Shown here: piece by piece, positions 1 to 10,001 of the stretch
Position numbering within the stretch: the stretch's first letter is position 1
Layout of the letters: each line of letters begins with the position of its first letter
Notes under the pieces: generated by a model
What the model was told of the DNA's origin: nothing
Seen by the model: only the letters and a program-made list of their open reading frames with translations
Databases searched by the model: none
Program-made: the position numbers and the translations under genes
From: CAWAMD01 sp963783045
GTDB taxonomy: Bacteria > Actinomycetota > Nitriliruptoria > Nitriliruptorales > Nitriliruptoraceae
Direction: 5' to 3'
DNA: 64,000 nucleotides
Assembly: GCA_963783045.1 (NCBI GenBank)
Contig: CAWAMD010000004.1
Location: 178,440 to 242,439 of the forward strand

Positions 1-894
1 CAGGGTCACCGCGTTCGTCGCCTGGAGCCCGCCCGCCTTCACACGCAACGTGTCAGCGCCCTCCTCGACGACGACCCCCGCGCTGCGCAGCTTCAGGATG
101 GGCAGGTGCAGGTCCGCGGGACGGACGTTGGTCAGCAGCACGTCGCCCCCGGTCAGCGCCGCCGCCACGGCCCAGGTCCCGGCCTCGATGCGGTCGGGGC
201 ACGTCCGCCACGAGGCGGGCTCCAGATGGTCGACGCCCTCGACCTCGATGGTCGGCGACCCGATCCCCTCGATGTGCGCGCCCATCGACACGAGCATGTT
301 GCACAGGTCCTGGATCTCGGGTTCCCGGGCGGCGTTCTCGATGATGGTCGGTCCGTCGGCCATGACGGCCGCCATGAGGAGGTTCTCGGTCGCGCCGACG
401 CTCGGGAAGTCGAGCGTGATCTGGGCCCCGTGGAGCTCGTGGGCGACGACCTCGACCTCGTCGCCCTCCTCGACGATCGTGGCACCCATGTCGGCCAGGC
501 CGCGCAGGTGCATGTCGATCCCGCGCTTGCCGATCCGGTCACCGCCCGGCAACGCCAGGCGGGCGTGGCGAATCCGACCGACGAGCGGCCCCAGCGTGCT
601 GATGGAGGCACGGATGCGGGAGACGGCGTCCTTGGGGGCGTCGAAGTGCGGCTCGTCGACGCGGACGACCACGGTCTCCTCGTCGACGTGCACCTCCGCG
701 CCGAGTCCGCGCAGGATCTCGGCCATCACCGGCACGTCGGCGATCTGCGGCACGTTGGTGAGCACGGACTCGCCGGAGGCCATCAGCGTCGCCGCCATCA
801 GCTTCAGGGCGGAGTTCTTGGCCCCGTACACGCGCAGGCCGCCCTGCAGCGGCGCACCGCCACGGACGCGGAAGATGTCGGTGGATTCAGTCAC
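1..894 (-). CDS. murA: UDP-N-acetylglucosamine 1-carboxyvinyltransferase MurA (3' end outside window)
   Basis: First committed step of peptidoglycan synthesis: transfers enolpyruvate from PEP to UDP-GlcNAc in the cytoplasm. The first 298 codons are present. They show the N-terminal GAKNSALKLMAA motif (residues 24-35), the RASISTLGPLVGR segment and the PGGDRIGKRG loop. In E. coli this loop carries catalytic Cys115; here the equivalent residue is Asp119, as in Mycobacterium tuberculosis, a change known to prevent fosfomycin alkylation. The GTG start at 894 is the only start before the conserved N-terminus; a TACGCT -10-like hexamer lies 7 nt upstream, so the mRNA may be leaderless. murA follows atpC, as in other actinobacteria. 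Confidence 0.95.
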   Translation of the reverse strand, partial: MTESTDIFRVRGGAPLQGGLRVYGAKNSALKLMAATLMASGESVLTNVPQIADVPVMAEILRGLGAEVHVDEETVVVRVDEPHFDAPKDAVSRIRASISTLGPLVGRIRHARLALPGGDRIGKRGIDMHLRGLADMGATIVEEGDEVEVVAHELHGAQITLDFPSVGATENLLMAAVMADGPTIIENAAREPEIQDLCNMLVSMGAHIEGIGSPTIEVEGVDHLEPASWRTCPDRIEAGTWAVAAALTGGDVLLTNVRPADLHLPILKLRSAGVVVEEGADTLRVKAGGLQATNAVTL

Positions 895-901
895 GGGACG
901 C

Positions 902-907
902 AGCGTA
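902..907 (-). promoter_or_regulatory. -10 box of a leaderless murA promoter (candidate)
   Basis: On the minus strand TACGCT ends 7 nt before the murA GTG. TAnnnT followed 6-7 nt later by a start codon is the usual signature of leaderless actinobacterial transcripts. No Shine-Dalgarno is visible and no convincing -35 was found. Confidence 0.4.
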
Positions 908-997
908 GCGATGTGACCCGGTCCCGATCCGTCACGTCCGGACGGTCCGCGGCGGGAACTCGCCACCGCCACCGCGGCGCGGCGGCGGCCGCGCGGT

Positions 998-1387
998 CTA
1001 TCGGTTGCCCATCTCGAGGCGGAGCTGCTGGCGGCGCAGGGTCGCGCGGACCGTGGCGTCCTCCTCCTCGCCGAGACGGCGCTCCATCTCGGCTCTGCGC
1101 TCCTCGGCCCGCGACAGGTCGATCTGGCTGGCGAGCTCGGCCATGTCGGCCAGGATCACCAGACGGTTGTCCCGGAAGTAGAGGAAGCCGTTGTGCACGG
1201 CGACCCGCTCCTCGGTCCCGTCCGACATCTTGATCTTCACCGGCGCGATGTCCAGCGCGAGCAGCGCGGGCTGGTGACCGGGCAGGATGCCGATCTCGCC
1301 GTCGAGCGACCGCGCGTACACCTCGGACGCCTCCCCGGAGAACAGCTGCTTCTCCGCGGAGACGACTTCAACCTGCATGGTCGCCAT
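998..1387 (-). CDS. atpC: F1F0 ATP synthase epsilon subunit
   Basis: Central-stalk subunit that couples rotor to catalytic head and regulates ATP hydrolysis. The 129 residues comprise the N-terminal beta-sandwich (EVYARSLDGEIGILPGHQPA, the family's most conserved stretch) and a C-terminal helical hairpin ending RRQQLRLEMGNR. Start at 1387 follows a GGAGAG Shine-Dalgarno; an internal ATG three codons later is the alternative. It lies 36 nt downstream of atpD and ends the atp operon. Confidence 0.95.
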   Translation of the reverse strand: MATMQVEVVSAEKQLFSGEASEVYARSLDGEIGILPGHQPALLALDIAPVKIKMSDGTEERVAVHNGFLYFRDNRLVILADMAELASQIDLSRAEERRAEMERRLGEEEDATVRATLRRQQLRLEMGNR

Positions 1388-1423
1388 GACTCTCTCCTAC
1401 TGCTCGCCACGGGGACGAGCGGC

Positions 1424-2857
1424 TCAGCGGTCGAGCTCCTTGGCCTTCTTCAGCACGTCGTCGACCCCGCCGGCGTAGCTGAACGCCTGCTCGGGCACGT
1501 CGTCGAGCTCACCGTTGACGAGCGCCTTGAACCCTTCGATCGTCTCGTTCACGGGGACGTAGACACCGGACTCGCCCGTGAACTGCTCGGCGACGTAGAA
1601 GTTCTGCGAGAAGAACTGCCGGGCCTTGCGGGCGCGGGCGACGATGACCTTGTCCTCCTCGGAGAGCTCGTCGATCCCGAGGATGGCGATGATGTCCTGG
1701 AGGTCCTTGTAGCGCTGCAGGGTCTCCTGGACCTGGGTGGCGACGTTGTAGTGCTCGTCACCGACGATCGCCGGGTCGAGGATCCGGGAGGTCGAGTCGA
1801 GCGGGTCGACGGCCGGGTAGATGCCGAGCTGGGAGATCTCACGCGAGAGCACGGTCTGCGCGTCGAGGTGGGCGAAGGTCGTGTGCGGCGCCGGGTCGGT
1901 GATGTCGTCGGCGGGCACGTACACCGCCTGCAGCGAGGTGATCGACCGCCCCTTCGTAGAGGTGATCCGCTCCTGCAGCTGTCCCATCTCGTTCGACAGG
2001 GTGGGCTGGTAGCCCACGGCGGACGGCATGCGCCCGAGCAGCGTGGACACCTCGGAGCCCGCCTGGACGAACCGGAAGATGTTGTCGATGAAGAGCAGCA
2101 CGTCCTGGCGCGCCTCGTCGCGGAAGTACTCCGCCATGGTCAGCGCGGACAGGGCGACACGCAGACGAACGCCCGGCGGCTCGTCCATCTGACCGTAGAC
2201 GAGCGCGGCCTTGTCGATGACGCCGGACTCCTCCATCTCGATCATCAGGTCGGTGCCCTCACGGGTGCGCTCACCGACGCCGGCGAACACCGACACACCA
2301 CCGTGCTGCTGGGCGACTCGGTTGATCATCTCCATGATGACGACGGTCTTGCCGACACCCGCACCGCCGAACATCCCGATCTTCCCGCCCTGCACGTAGG
2401 GCTCGACCAGGTCGATGACCTTGATGCCGGTCTCGAACATCGTGGTCTGCGGCTCGAGGTCCTCGAAGTCGGGGGCGGGCCGGTGGATGCTCCAGTGGTC
2501 CGCGGCGTCGATCTCGGACACGTCCACGTCGAGGGACTCGCCGAGCACGTTGTAGATGTGGCCGAGCGTCCCCGGGCCGACGGGCACCCGGATCGGACCG
2601 CCGGTGTCGTGGACCTTCGACCCGCGGACCACACCATCGGCCGGCTGCATGCAGACGGCACGCACGCGGCGGTTACCGATGTGCTGGGCGACCTCGGCGG
2701 TCAGCGTGACGGCCTCGCCTCCGACGCTGCGCTCGAAGGTGAGGGCGTTGTTGATGTCGGGGATGTCCCCCGGGGGGAACTCGACATCCACGACGGGGCC
2801 GATGACGCGGACGATCCGTCCCTCGCCGACGGCGGTGGCCTGGGTGTCACTCGCCAT
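1424..2857 (-). CDS. atpD: F1F0 ATP synthase beta subunit
   Basis: Catalytic subunit of the F1 head. 477 residues from MASDTQATAVGEGRIVRVIG. It contains the P-loop GGAGVGKTVVIME, the GERTREGTDL segment, and ALTMAEYFRDEARQDVLLF leading into LFIDNIFRF (Walker B). The reading frame is open 51 codons upstream, but the ATG at 2857 has GAGGAG 9 nt before it and matches the family's normal N-terminus, so the longer form is rejected. Co-transcribed with atpG upstream and atpC downstream. Confidence 0.97.
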   Translation of the reverse strand: MASDTQATAVGEGRIVRVIGPVVDVEFPPGDIPDINNALTFERSVGGEAVTLTAEVAQHIGNRRVRAVCMQPADGVVRGSKVHDTGGPIRVPVGPGTLGHIYNVLGESLDVDVSEIDAADHWSIHRPAPDFEDLEPQTTMFETGIKVIDLVEPYVQGGKIGMFGGAGVGKTVVIMEMINRVAQQHGGVSVFAGVGERTREGTDLMIEMEESGVIDKAALVYGQMDEPPGVRLRVALSALTMAEYFRDEARQDVLLFIDNIFRFVQAGSEVSTLLGRMPSAVGYQPTLSNEMGQLQERITSTKGRSITSLQAVYVPADDITDPAPHTTFAHLDAQTVLSREISQLGIYPAVDPLDSTSRILDPAIVGDEHYNVATQVQETLQRYKDLQDIIAILGIDELSEEDKVIVARARKARQFFSQNFYVAEQFTGESGVYVPVNETIEGFKALVNGELDDVPEQAFSYAGGVDDVLKKAKELDR

Positions 2858-2978
2858 GTTCGTTGCTCCTCGTGGTCGCGCCGCACGGCGCGGGTGCTCG
2901 CTGGTGCGGTCTGCGACCGCGGTGTCGTCGTCTGTGGTGGTTCGTGTCAGCTGGTGGCCGGGCCCACTCGCAGCCCGA

Positions 2979-3866
2979 TCAACGACCCTGGGACAGCGCC
3001 TCGGCGCCACCCACGATCTCGGAGATCTCGGTGGTGATCTGGTCCTGCCGCGCCTGGTTCATGACCCGGGAGACGTTCTCCATGACCTCCTGGGCGTTGT
3101 CCGTCGCGGCCTTCATGGCGCGCTGCCGGGCGGCGTGCTCGGACGCGGCCGACTCGAGCAACCCGTGGAAGACCTTCGCCTCGACGTACCGGCTGATGAG
3201 CAGCTCGAGGATCTCCTCCGGGCTCGGCTCGATGAGGAACTCGGGAGGGATCTCCTCACCGCCGTCGAACTCGGCGGGCTCGATGGGCAGCAGCTGCATG
3301 GCGGTCGGGACCTGGTTCAGCGTCGACCGGAAGTCGGTGTAGACGAGGTGGACGCGGTCGAGCTGCTCCTCCTCGTAGGCGGTCATCACCGCGTCGGCGG
3401 CGGTCTCGGCGTCCTCGTAGGCCGGCGTGTCGGAGACGTCGGACCAGGACCGCTCCGCGTGACGGCCGCGGTAGCGGAAGTAGGAGACCCCCTTTCGGCC
3501 GAGGAGGTAGAGCTTGATCTCGTGCCCCTCGCCCTCCTCCCGGCGGATGAGCCGCTCGGCGACGCGGAGCACGTTCGAGTTGTAGGCGCCGGCCAGCCCA
3601 CGGTCGGACGTGATGACCACGAGTCCGACGGTGCGGATCTCGTCATGGGGCTGGACGAGCGGATGGCCACGCACCTCGTTGGATGCCGCCAGGCCCTTGA
3701 TCACCTCGGTGAGCTGCTCGGCGTACGGCCGGGCCTCGTTCACACGCCGCTGCGCCTTGATGATCCGCGATGCGGAGATCATCTCCATCGCACGCGTGAT
3801 CTTCTGCGTGCTCTGGACGGACTTGATGCGCCGGCGCAGCTGCCGGATCTGTCCGCTTCCTGGCAT
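2979..3866 (-). CDS. atpG: F1F0 ATP synthase gamma subunit
   Basis: Rotating central shaft. 295 residues, normal length, with the N-terminal coiled coil IRQLRRRIKSVQSTQKITRA and the C-terminal helix ending in EISEIVGGAEALSQGR, both diagnostic. The central region holds VITSDRGLAGAYNSNV. It lies between atpA (63 nt) and atpD (121 nt). Confidence 0.96.
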   Translation of the reverse strand: MPGSGQIRQLRRRIKSVQSTQKITRAMEMISASRIIKAQRRVNEARPYAEQLTEVIKGLAASNEVRGHPLVQPHDEIRTVGLVVITSDRGLAGAYNSNVLRVAERLIRREEGEGHEIKLYLLGRKGVSYFRYRGRHAERSWSDVSDTPAYEDAETAADAVMTAYEEEQLDRVHLVYTDFRSTLNQVPTAMQLLPIEPAEFDGGEEIPPEFLIEPSPEEILELLISRYVEAKVFHGLLESAASEHAARQRAMKAATDNAQEVMENVSRVMNQARQDQITTEISEIVGGAEALSQGR

Positions 3867-3929
3867 GTCGTCGCCTCGGTCGGTGCTCGGTCGGGGCGGG
3901 CGTCGTCACGCCCGGCCGGCCTGGTCGGG

Positions 3930-5591
<1,662 letters not shown>

Positions 5592-5658
5592 GGTGGTCAG
5601 GTCCTTCTCGTGCGCTCGGAGGGGCTCGGGCGCGCCCATGGCCCTCCGGCGGGTCGTG

Positions 5659-6189
5659 TCAGCGGCTCATCCGGGCACGGATGTCATCGAGCCTGCGGGC
5701 GAGCGAACCGTCGATAACAGTGTCCCCGATCTTGGCGCGGACGCCACCGACGACGCGTTCGTCGACGAACACCTTCATCTCGAGCTGCTTGCCGGTCGCG
5801 CGCTCGAGCGCCTCGCGGAGCTCCTCGCGCTTCGTCTCGTCGAGGTCGACGGCGACGTACACCTCCGCGAGCTCGCGCTCCCGGGCCGAGGCGGCCTGCT
5901 CCGCGACGACGTGGGCGATCTCGCTGATCTCGCCCATACGGCCGGCGGCGATCAGCATCGCCAGGGCGCTGCGGGTCGCCGGGTTGGCGCCCGCGAGCGC
6001 CTGCGACTCGACGAACGCGAGCCGCTTGGCGACGGGGAGGTGGATGTCGGTGAGCTTCTCGCGCAGCTCGGCGTTGCCGTCCACCGCGCGCGCCACCGCG
6101 AGCAGCTCGTCCTCGACCGTGTCGAGGGCGTCCTCGCCGGTGGCGAGCGCCACGATGGCCTCGGCGTACGCCTGCGTCCGTTCGCTCAT
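5659..6189 (-). CDS. atpH: F1F0 ATP synthase delta subunit
   Basis: Peripheral-stalk subunit linking F1 to the b subunits. 176 residues, all-helical N-terminal domain (AYAEAIVALATGEDALDTVE) and the C-terminal VDERVVGGVRAKIGDTVIDG motif typical of delta/OSCP. It is not fused to the b subunit, unlike mycobacterial AtpFH. Flanked by atpF (47 nt) and atpA (67 nt). Confidence 0.95.
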   Translation of the reverse strand: MSERTQAYAEAIVALATGEDALDTVEDELLAVARAVDGNAELREKLTDIHLPVAKRLAFVESQALAGANPATRSALAMLIAAGRMGEISEIAHVVAEQAASARERELAEVYVAVDLDETKREELREALERATGKQLEMKVFVDERVVGGVRAKIGDTVIDGSLARRLDDIRARMSR

Positions 6190-6236
6190 GTCGGTCTGGC
6201 CTCGCTTTCCGTGCGAGTCGCCTGTCGGCGGGGTGG

Positions 6237-6779
6237 CTAGTTGGTGCTCGACAGGTTCTGGATGTACTCGTCGACCAGCGCGCGGTGTGCGGCCGGGTCG
6301 ATCTCCTTCTCGACGATCCGAGAGGCGAGCTGCACCGACAGGTTGCCCATCTCGGTCCGCAGCTCCTGCAGCGCGCGGTCGCGCTCGTTGGCGACCTCGG
6401 CCTGGGCCCGGGAGACGATGGACTGTGCCTCGGCCTCGGCCTTGGCGACGATGTCGCGCCGCAGCGACTCGGCCGTCTGCTTGGCCTCCTCGATGATGCG
6501 GTTCGCCTCGCCCTTGGCCTCGTTCAGGCTCTCGCGGTAGCGGGCCTTGACCTCGTCCGCCTCGGCCAGCGCCTTCTCGGACTCCTCCATCTTGCCCTGG
6601 ATCGTCGCCTGACGTTCCTCGAGGACCTGGTTCATCCGCGGGAAGGCGTACTTGGCCAGCACGAAGTAGACGATCGCGAAGGAGATCGCGCCGTAGAGCA
6701 GCTCGGGCGCGGCGGGGAGGATCAGCTCGAGCCCGCCACCACCACCGCCGCCCTGCTGAGCGAGCAGCAACGAAAACAT
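6237..6779 (-). CDS. atpF: F1F0 ATP synthase b subunit
   Basis: Peripheral-stalk b subunit: one membrane helix (about residues 20-45, LLYGAISFAIVYFVLAKYAF) followed by a long charged coiled coil. The extreme N-terminus has a run of seven glycines. 180 residues; GAAGGGAC lies just upstream of the ATG. Only one b-type gene is present in the operon, so the stalk should be a homodimer. Confidence 0.94.
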   Translation of the reverse strand: MFSLLLAQQGGGGGGGLELILPAAPELLYGAISFAIVYFVLAKYAFPRMNQVLEERQATIQGKMEESEKALAEADEVKARYRESLNEAKGEANRIIEEAKQTAESLRRDIVAKAEAEAQSIVSRAQAEVANERDRALQELRTEMGNLSVQLASRIVEKEIDPAAHRALVDEYIQNLSSTN

Positions 6780-6863
6780 GGTCTGTGTCCCTTCGTCACG
6801 CGCCGTCGGGTGTGGGAGGGTCGTCCGTCGGTGCGACGACCGGCCCGCCCGGTCGGCGACGGG

Positions 6864-7115
6864 TCAGCCCTGCCCCTGGAGGATGAACACCAGCACGAAG
6901 CCGATGAGGGCGAGCGCCTCGGTGAAGGCGATGCCCAGGAACATCGTCGTCCGGACCATACCGGCGGCCTCGGGCTGCCGAGCCATGGACTCGATGGCCT
7001 TCCCGACCACGATGCCGATGCCGATGCCCGGGCCGATGGCGGCGAGGCCGTAGACGAGGCCCTGGCCGATCGAGGCCATGTTGCCGCTCAGGCCCTGCTG
7101 TGCGAGGAAGTGCAT
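6864..7115 (-). CDS. atpE: F1F0 ATP synthase c subunit (proton type)
   Basis: Rotor-ring proteolipid. 83 residues forming a helical hairpin: glycine motif GPGIGIG (28-34), polar loop ARQPE (45-49) and ion-binding Glu66 in AFTEALALIG. The neighbours of Glu66 lack the hydroxyl/Gln ligands of sodium-type rings, so protons are the likely coupling ion. Start at 7115 is set by a strong AAAGGAG; MASIGQ (M13) is an internal alternative. Confidence 0.95.
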   Translation of the reverse strand: MHFLAQQGLSGNMASIGQGLVYGLAAIGPGIGIGIVVGKAIESMARQPEAAGMVRTTMFLGIAFTEALALIGFVLVFILQGQG

Positions 7116-7212
7116 CTGCTTTCTCCTTTGTCCGCGCCGGGATCGACGCGTCGTTGCTCGCAGGTTGTCGAGGTTTGTCGAGGTCTGCCGCGGGGCGCGG
7201 CGGGGACGGAGC

Positions 7213-8031
7213 TCAGTGCTCGGGGTGCAGGGCGCCGCCGATGTACACGGCCGCCAGGATGGTGAAGATGTAGGCCTGCAGCACGCTGACCAGCAGCTCG
7301 AAGGCGACGATCCCGGCCGCCATCACGAGGGCGACGAGGCCGACCGGCGAGCCGCGGAGGTTGAAGCTCAAGGCCCCGAGCCCGCCGCTCACGTCGATGA
7401 AGAACGCGTTCGCCGCGATGAACAGGATGGTCAGCAGGATGTGGCCGGCGACCAGGTTGGCGAACAGACGGATGGCCAGCGTGAGGGGCCGCAGGATGAA
7501 GGTCGAGGCGATCTCGATCGGGATCACGAGCGGCAGCAGGTAGATCGGGACGCCACCCGGGATGGCCACGTTCTTGAGGTAGGCCGGTCCCTGGGCCTTG
7601 AAGCCGAGGATCACGAAGATCGTGTAGACCATCACCGCGCCGAGGGCCGGGATGGCCATGCGGGAGGTCGTCGGGAACTGGATGAAGGGCGTGATCTCGT
7701 AGATGTTGTTGACGAAGATGAACAGGAAGATGGCGGTGAGGAAGGGAAGGAACTTCAGACCCTCCGGGCCGATCGTCTGGAGGACGACCTGCTCGCGGAT
7801 GAACTGCACCACCAATTCCATGATCGCCTGGAACTTCGACGGCACGACCTTCGCGTTGCCGAAGGCCGCCCACATCATCAGCGCGACGATGACGGCGCTC
7901 AGCAGCATCAGCGCCGCCGTCCGGTTGAACATGAACAGTGCAGAGTTCTTGAGGAAGATCGCCGGCATCTCGAAGTAGTGCTGGACCGGCTCGATCTTGA
8001 AGCCCTGCCCGGCCGCGAGGAAGAGATTCAC
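7213..8031 (-). CDS. atpB: F1F0 ATP synthase a subunit
   Basis: Stator membrane subunit containing the two proton half-channels. 272 residues. Helix 4-5 region shows LRPLTLAIRLFANLVAGH with the essential Arg, followed by VSVLQAYIFTILAAVYIG. The GTG start at 8031 overlaps the stop of the AtpI-like gene as GTGA and has AAAGGA upstream, so the longer reading frame (to 8085) is not used. Confidence 0.96.
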   Translation of the reverse strand: MNLFLAAGQGFKIEPVQHYFEMPAIFLKNSALFMFNRTAALMLLSAVIVALMMWAAFGNAKVVPSKFQAIMELVVQFIREQVVLQTIGPEGLKFLPFLTAIFLFIFVNNIYEITPFIQFPTTSRMAIPALGAVMVYTIFVILGFKAQGPAYLKNVAIPGGVPIYLLPLVIPIEIASTFILRPLTLAIRLFANLVAGHILLTILFIAANAFFIDVSGGLGALSFNLRGSPVGLVALVMAAGIVAFELLVSVLQAYIFTILAAVYIGGALHPEH

Positions 8032-8462
8032 GCACGTTCCTTTCGGTCGGTCAGCAGCTGCGGGGCGGGAACGTGGACCCACCACAGCGCTCGGTTGTGG
8101 AGTGCGAGGCGGACCTCGTAGGCGAGGAGCACCACGATCGTCGTGACGACACTGATGACGAGGACCGGTCCGTCGACGACGGACACGTCGCGCAGCAGGA
8201 GGATGAGCGCGCCGTAGAAGAGGATGCGGACGAGGAAGCCACCGAGCACGACGGCTTGCAGCACCGTCGGACTGATCCTGGCTGCCCAGGCGAGTGACCG
8301 GCCGGTGAGGTAGAAGCTGCCGATGACGAGGACGAGCCCGCCGAGCGCCGTCACCAGCCCCGAGGGGCCGCGGAACACCGCGGCGGCGAGCACGAGCGGC
8401 ACGGCGAGGACGGCACCGACCCGCAGGCCGGCACGCGCCATGATGACCTCGTTGTCACCCAT
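8028..8462 (-). CDS. AtpI-like ATP synthase accessory membrane protein
   Basis: 144 residues with about four hydrophobic segments (near 12-30, 36-55, 66-88, 95-115). Its place directly before atpB with a 4-nt overlap is that of atpI (ATP synthase protein I), which helps c-ring assembly in other bacteria. Sequence identity to AtpI is low by eye, so the name rests on topology and context. GAGGG precedes the ATG. Confidence 0.75.
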   Translation of the reverse strand: MGDNEVIMARAGLRVGAVLAVPLVLAAAVFRGPSGLVTALGGLVLVIGSFYLTGRSLAWAARISPTVLQAVVLGGFLVRILFYGALILLLRDVSVVDGPVLVISVVTTIVVLLAYEVRLALHNRALWWVHVPAPQLLTDRKERA

Positions 8463-8549
8463 GTTGCCCTCGGTTGCGCGCCGACGGCCTTCTCGCCTCG
8501 ACGCGGTTTGCGGTCTGATCTGCCCTGGCAGGTCGCCCGCGCCGTCGTC

Positions 8550-8798
8550 TCAGCGCGTGCCCTGGTCTGCCTTCCGTTCCTCTTCGGCCCGGAGGTAGAC
8601 CAGGTAGATCCCCAACGCGAACCCCAGGAGGATGCCCCCGGCCAGGAGCCAGGGCGCGGTATGCAGCCATCGGTCCAGCAGCCAGCCGATGCCACCCCAA
8701 ACCGCTCCGGCGGTGAGGAGCTCGACTGTCATGATCCAACCCTCGTCCATTCCACGCCACGGGTCGTTGTGGCGGGAACGTTCGGAGTGTTGGTCCAT
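8550..8798 (-). CDS. AtpZ-like small membrane protein
   Basis: 82 residues with two membrane helices (about 26-40 and 50-68) joined by DRWLHTAPW, the hairpin of the AtpZ/AtpQ family (putative Mg2+/Ca2+-linked F0F1 accessory subunit). First gene of the atp cluster. The ATG at 8798 and two internal ATGs (codons 17 and 23) are all possible starts; the membrane part is unaffected. Confidence 0.7.
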   Translation of the reverse strand: MDQHSERSRHNDPWRGMDEGWIMTVELLTAGAVWGGIGWLLDRWLHTAPWLLAGGILLGFALGIYLVYLRAEEERKADQGTR

Positions 8799-8808
8799 GG
8801 CCCGGCGA

Positions 8809-8838
8809 AACCTACCAAGCCGGGAGCGGTCACGCCAA
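8809..8838 (-). promoter_or_regulatory. candidate promoter of the atp operon
   Basis: On the minus strand TTGGCG (8838-8833) and TAGGTT (8814-8809) are separated by 18 nt and end 10 nt before the AtpZ-like start. It sits in the 66-nt gap after wecA, so atp genes could be transcribed separately from the upstream superoperon. The -35 match is weak. Confidence 0.35.
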
Positions 8839-8864
8839 AGGCGACGCGGTCCGTTGGCCCACCG

Positions 8865-10001
8865 TCAGCCGGTGTGCCGCGACGGCGCGGACGACGTGTC
8901 GTCGCGGCCGTCACGACGGGCACCTCGCACCCCGGCGGCGGTGACGAGGACGCCGACCGCGACGGCGATCCCGAAGCTGATGCCGAGCGGGACCGGGTCC
9001 ATGAGCGCGAGCCCGGTCGACGCGAAGGCGAGGACGGCCGACCAGTAGTAGAGCGTCAGGACGGCGCGCCGGTGGGAGTGGCCGAACGCGATCAGCAGGT
9101 GGTGGAGGTGGCCCTTGTCCGCGACCGTGATGGGCTGTCGCCGGTAGGCGCGCCTGGCCACCGCGAACACCGTGTCGACGAACGGGATGGCGAGGACGAA
9201 GACGGGAACGAGCAGGGGCACCGACCCGGTGAAGTCGGCGTAGCTCGGTGCGGTCGTGCGTCCGACGTAGGCGACGCTGGCGGCGCCGAGCAGCAGCCCG
9301 AGGGTCATCGAGCCCGTGTCGCCCATGAAGATGCTGGCCGGGAAGAAGTTGTGCACCAGGAAGCCGACGCCGACGCCGGCCACGATGGCCGCGGCCATGG
9401 GGGCGGCCGTCGGGACCGCCTCCGCGATGCCGCGGCCCTCCGAGGTCAGCGAGAACAGGAAGAAGGCCGCGGCCCCGATCGCCGAGACACCGGCGGCGAG
9501 CCCGTCGAGCCCGTCGATGAGGTTCAGCGCGTTGATCATGGCGAGCATGGCCAGCACGGTCAGTGGCAGCCCGAGGTCGGCGGACAGCGCGACCACGTCC
9601 AGACCCGGCACCCATGCGTAGACGATCTGGATCCCGAAGAGGATCGGCCCGAGGGTCGCGAGGATCTGGCCGGCGAGCTTCACCGTCGGGGGGAGCCCCC
9701 GGATGTCGTCGGCCACGCCGAGCGCGGCGATGGCCAGCACGCCGAGGATGAGCCCGGCGGGCTCGGAGGTGTTCGTGAACACCTCGCGGAACTGTGGCAT
9801 GCGCCACGCCAGCCCCATCGCCACGAGGAAGCCGGCCACCATGGCGAGCCCCCCCATGGTGGGGACCGGCTCGGAGTGGACCTTGCGCGGGTCGGTCGGC
9901 CGGTCGACGGCGCCGACCCGCTTGGCGAACCAGCCCACCAGCGGCGTGGTCGCCGCCGTCACGATGGCGGCGACGGCGAAGACCGCGCCGTAGGCGAGCA
10001 T
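8865..10001 (-). CDS. wecA: undecaprenyl-phosphate GlcNAc-1-phosphate transferase (WecA/Rfe/TagO family)
   Basis: Polytopic membrane enzyme that starts cell-envelope polysaccharide (in mycobacteria, arabinogalactan) assembly by moving a sugar-1-phosphate onto a polyprenyl phosphate. 378 residues with family motifs in order: GVADDIRGLPP (catalytic Asp pair), NALNLIDGLDGLAAG, FMGDTGS and KGHLHHLL. Overlaps glyA as ATGA. The rfe-atpI-atpB order is conserved in mycobacteria; MraY is excluded by the HLHH-type loop and by context. Confidence 0.93.
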   Translation of the reverse strand: MLAYGAVFAVAAIVTAATTPLVGWFAKRVGAVDRPTDPRKVHSEPVPTMGGLAMVAGFLVAMGLAWRMPQFREVFTNTSEPAGLILGVLAIAALGVADDIRGLPPTVKLAGQILATLGPILFGIQIVYAWVPGLDVVALSADLGLPLTVLAMLAMINALNLIDGLDGLAAGVSAIGAAAFFLFSLTSEGRGIAEAVPTAAPMAAAIVAGVGVGFLVHNFFPASIFMGDTGSMTLGLLLGAASVAYVGRTTAPSYADFTGSVPLLVPVFVLAIPFVDTVFAVARRAYRRQPITVADKGHLHHLLIAFGHSHRRAVLTLYYWSAVLAFASTGLALMDPVPLGISFGIAVAVGVLVTAAGVRGARRDGRDDTSSAPSRHTG

